This document shows positions 5,740 to 11,582 of a stretch of 11,582 nucleotides of DNA, in pieces; within the stretch, counting starts at the first letter, position 1, and each line of letters begins with the position of its first letter. Source of the DNA: Chloroflexota bacterium. Its GTDB lineage: Bacteria; Chloroflexota; Dehalococcoidia; Lucifugimonadales; VGZR01. The DNA lies in NCBI GenBank assembly GCA_027625225.1, contig JAQBWG010000029.1:1-11582 (forward strand), given 5' to 3'. The position numbers were made by a program, and so were the translations under genes. The notes beneath the pieces were generated by a model. The model made no database searches, was not told where the DNA came from, and saw only the letters and a list, made by a program, of their open reading frames with translations.

Positions 5740-8403
5740 CTAGCCTACGCCAATCATTACGTCACGCGACTTAGAGCCATCACTGGGGCCGACCACGCCC
5801 TTGTCCTCAAGTTCGTCCATGAGACGCGCGGCGCGCGGGTAGCCGATGCGCAGGCGTCGTTGTAGTAGCGACGTAGACAGCTTTTTCTGCGAACGGGCCA
5901 TATCTACAGCCTTGTCGAACAGCTCATCTCCATCGTTGTCGTCATCCTCGTCGTCTGCGCCAAGCACTTCATTGGAAGGTGAGGACAGATCCAGCTGCGG
6001 AACGTGCGGCCAGCTCGCCGATTTCCAGAACTTGACCAGGTCTTCGACCTCGCTATCGGAGAGGAAGGCGCCCTGGATGCGGCTGGGCCTGGAGGCGTCG
6101 AGAGGCGCGTAGAGCATATCTCCGCGACCAAGCAGCTTTTCAGCGCCGGCCGAGTCGAGAATGGTGCGCGAGTCTATCTGGGATGTCACGCCAAAGCTGA
6201 TGCGGCTTGGGAAGTTGGCTTTGATAAGTCCGGTAACAACGTCCACAGACGGTCGCTGGGTGGCAACAACGAGGTGTATACCGGTGGCGCGGCCAAGCTG
6301 GGCGAGTCGGCACAGGGAGTGCTCGACGTCGAAGGCGGCGGTCATCATGAGGTCGGCCAGTTCGTCTATGACCACGACGAGGTAGGGCATACGGGCGCGG
6401 GCCTTCTTGTTATACGTGTCAATGTTACGGACGCCCTGCTCTTCGAACGCGCGATAGCGGTTCAGCATCTCACGAATCATGCCTTTGAGCAGGCCGACGA
6501 CCTGGTCGGAATCAACCACGACGGGCTGCAGCAGGTGAGGGATGCCGTTATAGGGCGTCAACTCGACACGCTTCGGGTCGATAAGAAGCAATCGCAGTTC
6601 GGAGGGCGACTTTTCGATGATGAGGCTGGATACGATTGTATTGAGGCAGACGCTCTTGCCGCTGCCGGTCGCTCCTGCGACCAACAGATGCGGCATCCTT
6701 GACAGGTCTGCTACTGCAACTTCACCGCCGCTACCTTTGCCGAGCACGACGGGAAGCGGTGCCTTTTGGCGCAGCTTTTTGAATTCTTCGCTTTCCATGC
6801 CCGCACGCAGGGTGACCAGGTCGGGCTTAGGATTAGGCACCTCAATGCCCACCAGGGATTTACCGAGGACGGGTGTTTCGATACGAATCGAAGGGGTTTT
6901 GAGGGCGAGGGCGAGATCTTTTTCGCGTGCCAGGATACTGTCCACGCGCACCCTCATCTTGGTCTCGACGCGCTCTTTCACCGACTTGCCGGACTTGTCG
7001 AGAACAGGGTTGCCATGTTTATCCTGCACAGCCGCCTGTTTGTACTTGCGAATCCAGCCGGGGTTGAGGCCGTACATGGTGACAGTGGGGCCGGGGCGAA
7101 TCTGTCCGACCTCTACCTCTACACCGTAGTCTCCAAGGGTTGTACGGATGGTCTCGGCAGTGTCCACCATCTGCTCCTCGCTGATACCCTTTACCTGGGC
7201 GTCATGAAGGAGTTCCTTGGGCGGCTTTGCCCACTTGCTGGCCATGTTGTCGGTGAGAGGCATGGCAGTGAGACGGGTACCGGGCAGTTCGAGTTGCTCG
7301 GCTTTGGTTGGAATCGTGTCTTCTTCATCAAAATCTTCTTCGAGGCTGTCGTCGAGGTCTATATCTTCGTCCTCGAAATCCTCGTCTTCTTCAATCTCTG
7401 CTTCAGGGCGGTCCTGGGCGGCTTCGGCAGCAGCCTGTATTTCCGACCAGTACTTGTTGAATTTTGCGCTTGTAGTCGCTACTTCGGGGACTGCTGCTTC
7501 CATCTCTATTTCTTCCGAGGCTTCTTGCGGCTCTTCGTCCGCTTCATCTTCATCGTTCCCGAAATCTGTTTCGGATTTGAGGGAGGCCACCCGGGCCTTG
7601 AGGTCACGCGACCATCTCTCCAATACATCCATATCTTCTTTTACATCACCAGGCTTTACAGGGGCCTGGGTAATCGCTACAAGCTCTTCGGTAGGCACGG
7701 TGGGGTCGTCGTCGAAGTGGCCTCCGAAGTAGGTACGGGTGGATGGCCTTTTGGAGTTACGCAGAAGCAGCCGGCGAAGGCGGAGCTTGAACAACCGGGC
7801 TGTGAGCATGGTGAAAAGATATGCGGTGAACACTCCCCGGGAGACGTTGGAGCCGGAGTTTTGAAGAAATTGGCCCGACCGCGTCGGGGCCGCTACAAGA
7901 ATAGTAAGAACGAATAAGGCGAACGCCCGGAGAACCCCAGCCCAAAACACCGGGCCGATGATAGTTTCCCCTATCCAGCCGCTGAGAGATACCGAGCCTT
8001 CAAGGCTGAATTGCCCGAGAATCCCTTCTGCGGGACGGAAAAAGGCCATAACCGCAAGAGAGAAAGCAAGGAATCCGACGGTACTGATCCATAGGCGAAG
8101 GTTTGTGAGCCATGACGCCCAGCCGGTCGCCCGCCAAATGGGTCGCCAGCGAGCCAGCACGCGCAGGACGAGTAACCACACGACCACTGAGATTAGTCCC
8201 AGACCAAGAGCGGAAAGCACTTCCTCTCTTGTGTACTCGAACCAGTAAAGCACGGTGTCGCGCTTCCAATAGGCGATGGCGGCGGCGGCGAGCAGTGCAG
8301 CGAAGGCTGCCAGAACGAGTTTAGGCCATGAAATAAGGCCCGGTTCTTGACGGCGGACGGCCTGCTCTGCGGTGACGTTGCTTGCTGTGCTGGAACGTAT
8401 CAT
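5740..8403 (-). CDS. ftsK: DNA translocase FtsK/SpoIIIE family
   Basis: This 887-residue membrane-anchored, ATP-driven DNA pump moves chromosome DNA through the division septum. Four hydrophobic helices are seen at about residues 25-45, 64-83, 102-122 and 148-172. A very acidic linker (277-365) is followed by the alpha domain from about 398. The RecA-like motor has Walker A GATGSGKSV (577-585), Walker B LVVVIDELADLMM (675-687) and the family blocks LRLLLIDPKRVEL and HLVVATQRPSVDVVTGLIKANFPSRI. The C-terminal winged-helix gamma domain (about 826-884, QRRLRIGYPRAARLMDELEDKG in pattern) normally reads orientation sequences. About 34 charged residues (450-483) are inserted in the alpha domain. 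The start is ATG 8403, since an in-frame stop lies two codons upstream; an aggag motif lies about 13 nt before it. The gene converges on the lipoprotein gene with 8 bp between the stop codons. Confidence 0.97.
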   Translation of the reverse strand: MIRSSTASNVTAEQAVRRQEPGLISWPKLVLAAFAALLAAAAIAYWKRDTVLYWFEYTREEVLSALGLGLISVVVWLLVLRVLARWRPIWRATGWASWLTNLRLWISTVGFLAFSLAVMAFFRPAEGILGQFSLEGSVSLSGWIGETIIGPVFWAGVLRAFALFVLTILVAAPTRSGQFLQNSGSNVSRGVFTAYLFTMLTARLFKLRLRRLLLRNSKRPSTRTYFGGHFDDDPTVPTEELVAITQAPVKPGDVKEDMDVLERWSRDLKARVASLKSETDFGNDEDEADEEPQEASEEIEMEAAVPEVATTSAKFNKYWSEIQAAAEAAQDRPEAEIEEDEDFEDEDIDLDDSLEEDFDEEDTIPTKAEQLELPGTRLTAMPLTDNMASKWAKPPKELLHDAQVKGISEEQMVDTAETIRTTLGDYGVEVEVGQIRPGPTVTMYGLNPGWIRKYKQAAVQDKHGNPVLDKSGKSVKERVETKMRVRVDSILAREKDLALALKTPSIRIETPVLGKSLVGIEVPNPKPDLVTLRAGMESEEFKKLRQKAPLPVVLGKGSGGEVAVADLSRMPHLLVAGATGSGKSVCLNTIVSSLIIEKSPSELRLLLIDPKRVELTPYNGIPHLLQPVVVDSDQVVGLLKGMIREMLNRYRAFEEQGVRNIDTYNKKARARMPYLVVVIDELADLMMTAAFDVEHSLCRLAQLGRATGIHLVVATQRPSVDVVTGLIKANFPSRISFGVTSQIDSRTILDSAGAEKLLGRGDMLYAPLDASRPSRIQGAFLSDSEVEDLVKFWKSASWPHVPQLDLSSPSNEVLGADDEDDDNDGDELFDKAVDMARSQKKLSTSLLQRRLRIGYPRAARLMDELEDKGVVGPSDGSKSRDVMIGVG

Positions 8404-8546
8404 CCCTTACCCTATGCTCCTCTAGGCCAAGACTCTATTCTTTCTGCAAAAGTTCCGGAAAGGGATGGGAATATCATCCTATGCCTTCATGTGAACTTAC
8501 ATAAAGGCGGTTCCGGTATTCCGCAGTCGCTCTCCTGCGAAAAGGG
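8404..8546 (-). promoter_or_regulatory. ftsK upstream interval: weak promoter candidate and imperfect hairpin
   Basis: This 143-bp gap lies between the rnj stop and the ftsK start, and no gene is seen in it. On the minus strand a TTCACA box (8495-8490) and a TATTCC box (8473-8468) are 16 nt apart. The first is five of six to a sigma70 -35 and the second is a poor -10. An imperfect hairpin spans 8483-8508 (5 bp, one C-A mismatch, 4 bp, 6-nt loop), 39 nt past the rnj stop, but no T tract follows on the minus strand. Either element could be chance. Confidence 0.25.
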
Positions 8547-10205
8547 CTAGAGCCTGTCTATGAGTGTGAGGACTGAGGGCCTCTGCCGGGATTCCTTGTA
8601 CAGGATGTCCGAGACGGCGGAGGTTACATCGGCCTTCACCTTGGACAAATCTACGTTATGACCAGCATGTCGGTCTAGGAGAGAATATACCTTTTCTAAG
8701 ACTTTTTTAAACAATTCTTCCGATTCGGCGTTAGAAGTAAATCCGAACGAGTCCAGTTTTGGTTCGCCCACCGGCTCACCTGTCTCGCGATCGAGGGTTA
8801 TGGATATTGCGACGACCCCATCGCGGGAGAGACGTGCGCGCTCGTCGAGCAGCTTACGTCCGCCCTTCCATATCCGCTGGCCGTCCACGAATACGTAGTC
8901 CGCCGGGACCGAATCCACTATCCGGCCTCTATCTTCGGACAGTTCCAGTACATCGCCGTCCTCAAGAACGAACGCGTTGTCTTCATCAACGCCCAGCGAA
9001 ACGGCGAGCTCGGCATGTGCAATGAGGTGCCGGTATTCGCCATGCACAGGCACGAAGAACTTGGGCCGTATGAGGTTCAACATCATCTTCAGTTCTTCGC
9101 GGGCCGCATGCCCATGCACGTGCACCATCGCCGTCCGGCTATGAAGTACGTGTGCGCCCTGACGAAATAGGTTGTCTATGGTCTTGGCAACCACCGTTTC
9201 GTTGCCTGGGATGGGCGATGCCGAGATGACGACCAGGTCGCCCCGTTGGACTTCGAGGTCTTTGTATTCGCCCTTGGCCATCCGCACCAGCACTGAGGTG
9301 GGCTCCCCCTGGCTGCCAGTCGCCAGCACTATCACTTTGTTGAGCGGGAGCTTCCTGGCTTCGCTCAGACTTATGAGAATATCCGACGGGGCAGACAAAT
9401 ACCCCATGCTCATGGCCATTTTGAGGTTCTCGCTCATACTTCTGCCCGCGACGGTCACCTTGCGGTCGTAGCGTACGGCTGCATCCAGAACGTGCTGCAT
9501 GCGGGCGATAAGCGAGGCGAAGGTGGCGACGATAACGCGGCCTTCCGCTTCCCGAATTACCTGGTCGAGGGTCTCGCCGACCACCTGCTCGGAGGGCGTG
9601 TACCCCTCCACTTCGGCGTACGTCGAATCGGCGCACAGAAGCAATACCCCTTCGGAGGCTATTCGGGCAAGTTGAACAAAGTCGGTAGGCTTGCCGTCTG
9701 TGGGTGTATGGTCAATCTTGAAGTCGCCGGTGTGAATGATGGTGCCCACCGGCGTGGTGAGAGCAATGCCCATGGCGTCGGGAATAGAGTGACACACTCG
9801 AAAGAACTCGACACGGAAGGCGCCTATTTTGAACGGCTGATACGGTTCGATGACGTTGAGGCGGGAGTCTTTGAGCACCCCGCGTTCCCGAAGCTTCACG
9901 GTTATTAGTCCATGCGTGAGGCGCGAGGCATACAGCGGCGCATCGAGTTCGGGCAGCACGTAGGGCAACGCGCCGGTATGGTCTTCGTGGCCGTGGGTTA
10001 TGAGGACGGCCTTAACTTTCTTTTTATTCTTCTTGAGGTACGAGATGTCAGGGATAACAAAATCAATTCCTGGCATGTTTTCTTCGGGGAAAAGGACGCC
10101 CGCGTCTATGACGACAATCTCGTCGCCGTACTCGACGGCCATCATGTTGCGGCCTATCTCGCCGAGGCCGCCCAAGGGGATTATGCGAACTTTATTTTTT
10201 GCCAT
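8547..10205 (-). CDS. rnj: Ribonuclease J
   Basis: This 552-residue metallo-beta-lactamase/beta-CASP nuclease acts in RNA decay and processing, with 5' exonuclease and endonuclease activity in the family. The N-terminal signature VRIIPLGGLGEIGRNM (6-21) leads to the metal motif HGHEDH (71-76), with further likely ligands in CHSIPDAMG (His139), HTGDFKID (Asp161) and PVHGEYRHL (386-394). The beta-CASP region includes CADSTYAEVEG (191-201), ATGSQGEP (295-302) and HVHGHA (362-367). The C-terminal domain (about 450-552) is complete. The ATG at 10205 is chosen because it gives the conserved short N-terminus and has agaagg 10 nt upstream. An in-frame GTG at 10253 would add 16 unconserved residues with no ribosome site. 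It is divergent from the LLM gene and upstream of ftsK on the same strand. Confidence 0.96.
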   Translation of the reverse strand: MAKNKVRIIPLGGLGEIGRNMMAVEYGDEIVVIDAGVLFPEENMPGIDFVIPDISYLKKNKKKVKAVLITHGHEDHTGALPYVLPELDAPLYASRLTHGLITVKLRERGVLKDSRLNVIEPYQPFKIGAFRVEFFRVCHSIPDAMGIALTTPVGTIIHTGDFKIDHTPTDGKPTDFVQLARIASEGVLLLCADSTYAEVEGYTPSEQVVGETLDQVIREAEGRVIVATFASLIARMQHVLDAAVRYDRKVTVAGRSMSENLKMAMSMGYLSAPSDILISLSEARKLPLNKVIVLATGSQGEPTSVLVRMAKGEYKDLEVQRGDLVVISASPIPGNETVVAKTIDNLFRQGAHVLHSRTAMVHVHGHAAREELKMMLNLIRPKFFVPVHGEYRHLIAHAELAVSLGVDEDNAFVLEDGDVLELSEDRGRIVDSVPADYVFVDGQRIWKGGRKLLDERARLSRDGVVAISITLDRETGEPVGEPKLDSFGFTSNAESEELFKKVLEKVYSLLDRHAGHNVDLSKVKADVTSAVSDILYKESRQRPSVLTLIDRL

Positions 10206-10226
10206 AACGCGCTTGCCTTCTATGAT
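10199..10226 (+). promoter_or_regulatory. Sigma70-like promoter for the LLM oxidoreductase gene
   Basis: TTGCCA (10199-10204) is five of six to the -35 consensus. It is followed after 16 nt by TATGAT (10221-10226), five of six to the -10 consensus. Transcription would start near 10233, giving a leader of about 38 nt that contains the GGAGG site. The -35 box overlaps the first codons of rnj on the opposite strand. No experimental support is available from the sequence. Confidence 0.5.
10216..10221 (-). promoter_or_regulatory. Ribosome binding site for rnj
   Basis: Minus-strand agaagg lies 10 nt before the ATG at 10205 and supports that start over the upstream GTG at 10253. Its first base is shared with the -10 box of the opposing LLM promoter. 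Confidence 0.6.
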
Positions 10227-10259
10227 ACCCTTCGGCGCGTATCTTTTGTTCACTCATTT

Positions 10260-10264
10260 GGAGG
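10260..10264 (+). promoter_or_regulatory. Ribosome binding site for LLM oxidoreductase
   Basis: A full ggagg lies 6 nt before the ATG at 10271. This spacing favours the ATG over the adjacent TTG at 10268. Confidence 0.75.
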
Positions 10265-10270
10265 ATTTTG

Positions 10271-11140
10271 ATGAAGTTCATTTTCATTTATCCAAACATG
10301 CCCGGATATTGCGACGTGTCGAAAGCTGCGGATACGGTTGAGGAGGCGGAGCAGGCCGGTTTCGACACTCTGCTTCACTGGGATCACTACGGCCTTCCCA
10401 GCGGCCCCGAAACCCTGGATTGCTGGCTGTTCCTCTCATACATGGCCGCGCGGACGTCGCGCATCCGGCTCGGCACATGCGTGACGCCCATCCCGTTCCG
10501 GCCACCAGCACAACTCGCGAAAATTGTCTCAACACTGGACGTTGCCTCGGGCGGACGGGTCATACTCGGCGTGGGCGCAGGGTGGCACCAGCCCGAGTTC
10601 GATGCGTACAGCCAGTGGGACAGGGACGGCATCCGTGTTTCAAAAACCATTGAGGGCGTCCGTCTGATGCTGCGGCTATGGCAAGAAGAAAAGGTGGACT
10701 TCGAGGGCGAATTCTACCGGTCTATCGCCGGCGAACTGGAACCAAAAACCGTCCAAAAACCTCACCCGAAACTGTGGTTCGGAGTGCAGGGCCCGAAGAT
10801 GCTGCGGTTCGCAGCAGAGGTCGGCCATGGCTGGATTCCCACTTTGATTTCGCCCGAGGTCTACAAAACCAAGATGGACATCCTGAAGGGCCATCGCAAA
10901 GAGATGGGGATCACTGCGCCTTTCGAGGGCGGGCTTCAGTTGTTCAACGCACCCGCAGACGACGTGGACAACCTGACCTATTACAACAACACGACCGATC
11001 CCAAGAAATACTTGCAGGCCATCGACGAATACGGCGCCGCCGGATGCGACTACATGGGCATCGTGTGGTCGTTCCCAGTCGAAGACGGGGTTTCCCGCGT
11101 GAAATGGTTCCAGCGCGAGGTTATGTCCCGGGTCAGTTAG
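10271..11140 (+). CDS. LLM-class flavin/F420-dependent oxidoreductase
   Basis: This is a 289-residue member of the bacterial luciferase-like monooxygenase superfamily (TIM barrel; FMN or coenzyme F420 as cofactor). Recognisable blocks are the N-terminal strand KFIFIYPNMPGY, the helix AADTVEEAEQAGFDTLLHWDHYG (about 19-41, written here as its pattern), and SRIRLGTCVTPIPFRPPAQLAK (about 63-84, where typical members have P..RHP..LA). These are followed by LDVASGGRVILGVGAGW (89-105) and the later KLWFGVQGPKMLRFAAEVGHGW (about 167-188). The GVGAGW motif is typical of F420-dependent and related members, but cofactor and substrate cannot be fixed from sequence. It has no signal peptide and should be cytoplasmic. 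It stands alone in its own transcription unit, divergent from rnj and convergent with a second LLM gene; the two stop codons are directly adjacent. Confidence 0.92.
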   Translation: MKFIFIYPNMPGYCDVSKAADTVEEAEQAGFDTLLHWDHYGLPSGPETLDCWLFLSYMAARTSRIRLGTCVTPIPFRPPAQLAKIVSTLDVASGGRVILGVGAGWHQPEFDAYSQWDRDGIRVSKTIEGVRLMLRLWQEEKVDFEGEFYRSIAGELEPKTVQKPHPKLWFGVQGPKMLRFAAEVGHGWIPTLISPEVYKTKMDILKGHRKEMGITAPFEGGLQLFNAPADDVDNLTYYNNTTDPKKYLQAIDEYGAAGCDYMGIVWSFPVEDGVSRVKWFQREVMSRVS

Positions 11141-11582
11141 TTACTTCAGGTCGGACAGGGCCGGTATAACTTCGTTGACCAGAAGGGTCATGGACTTCAG
11201 CCACTTGTCGCGCGGCTCCCACTCGTGGTGCATCGCCAGCACCGAGCCGAATCCACCTACATCCTGATGTAGTTTGCGTAGCTTCGCGGCAACGTCGTCG
11301 GGCGACCCCACGACCCAGATGTTATCCACCATGTATTCAGCGGTCACGTCGTCGTCTGACATGTCCGGATCGAGCTTCACGATTTTCAGATAGTTATATT
11401 TCTTCAGAACCGGATGGACATATCCGTGCCAGTCGCGCGCCAGTGTCCCGTTCAGCGCTTCCTCGCGCGCCTGTTCGGTGGTGTCTGCGATGTACACGTC
11501 GCGGGCGATGCGCCACGACGACCGGCTGGCTTTGTGGCCGCCCTTTTTCGCGCCTTGCTCATAGGCTTCCCAGTGGGTCTTA
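11141..11582 (-). CDS. LLM-class oxidoreductase, C-terminal part (5' end outside window)
   Basis: The frame is open from the right edge of the window to the stop at 11141, giving the last 146 residues of a protein that begins outside. The segment starts KTHWEAYEQGAKKGG, then has SSWRIARDVYIADTTEQARE, a long helical middle, and VGSPDDVAAKLRKLHQDVGGFGSVLAMHHEW. This is the usual end of long-form luciferase-like flavin monooxygenases, in which V.GSPDDVAAKL..L precedes the last barrel strand. A GTG at 11497 is internal and not the start. The pattern suggests the FMN-dependent two-component subgroup (limonene- or alkane-monooxygenase-like annotations are common), but the substrate is unknown. It differs clearly from the neighbouring LLM protein, so this is not a recent tandem duplicate. 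Confidence 0.85.
   Translation of the reverse strand, partial: KTHWEAYEQGAKKGGHKASRSSWRIARDVYIADTTEQAREEALNGTLARDWHGYVHPVLKKYNYLKIVKLDPDMSDDDVTAEYMVDNIWVVGSPDDVAAKLRKLHQDVGGFGSVLAMHHEWEPRDKWLKSMTLLVNEVIPALSDLK

Noticed and set aside
6766..7917. 383-codon plus-strand open frame opposite ftsK
   Set aside because: It mirrors the FtsK alpha domain and acidic linker, which produces a Phe/Leu-rich artefact; there is no ribosome site or family motif.
8347..8550. Small plus-strand frame in the ftsK-rnj gap
   Set aside because: It starts inside ftsK antisense and shows no ribosome site or recognisable protein pattern.
10222..10227. Minus-strand TATCAT as an rnj -10 box
   Set aside because: It would leave a leader of about ten bases lacking most of the rnj ribosome site, and no -35 box lies at the right distance.
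10206..10253. Longer RNase J start at GTG 10253
   Set aside because: It adds 16 unconserved residues with no ribosome site upstream; ATG 10205 has agaagg and the usual family N-terminus.

Overview
This is an ordinary bacterial chromosome segment with tightly packed protein genes, moderately GC-rich. I see no tRNA, rRNA, CRISPR array, insertion sequence or phage gene. The gene set suggests a Chloroflexota bacterium, possibly of the Dehalococcoidia/SAR202 type: an RNase J, a four-helix FtsK with an unusual insert, an SDR-type threonine dehydrogenase, and two neighbouring luciferase-like (LLM) flavin/F420 oxidoreductases, a family known to be expanded in SAR202. This assignment is inference from gene content, not from a marker gene.

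Region 1 (1-4137, plus strand) is a leucine-biosynthesis cluster. It holds the 3' part of leuA (2-isopropylmalate synthase), a perfect 17-bp hairpin, a threonine 3-dehydrogenase-like SDR gene, leuC, a small SRPBCC-domain gene and leuD. LeuC and LeuD are the two subunits of isopropylmalate isomerase, and an SRPBCC gene sits between them with a 4-nt ATGA overlap. leuB is not in the window. From the SDR gene onward, spacing is 8, -4, 4 and -20 nt, so these genes are probably one transcript.

Region 2 (4118-5731, plus strand) is a predicted lipoprotein whose start overlaps the leuD end. It has a Thr/Pro-rich linker, a chitobiase-C-terminal-like (CHB_HEX_C) domain and a long repetitive beta-rich region resembling a beta-helix. 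Its function is unknown, and it is the least explained gene here.

Region 3 (5740-10205, minus strand) holds ftsK and rnj (RNase J), head to tail, separated by 143 bp. ftsK converges on the lipoprotein gene with only 8 bp between their stop codons.

Region 4 (10206-11582) begins with a 65-bp divergent interval that carries a good sigma70-like promoter and a strong ribosome binding site for an LLM oxidoreductase gene. A second LLM oxidoreductase gene converges from the right, is cut by the window edge, and abuts the first stop-to-stop with no bases between.

I found no clear new defence or mobile system. The best leads are the lipoprotein, the two non-leucine genes inside the leu cluster, the hairpin after leuA, and the extra segment inside the FtsK alpha domain.
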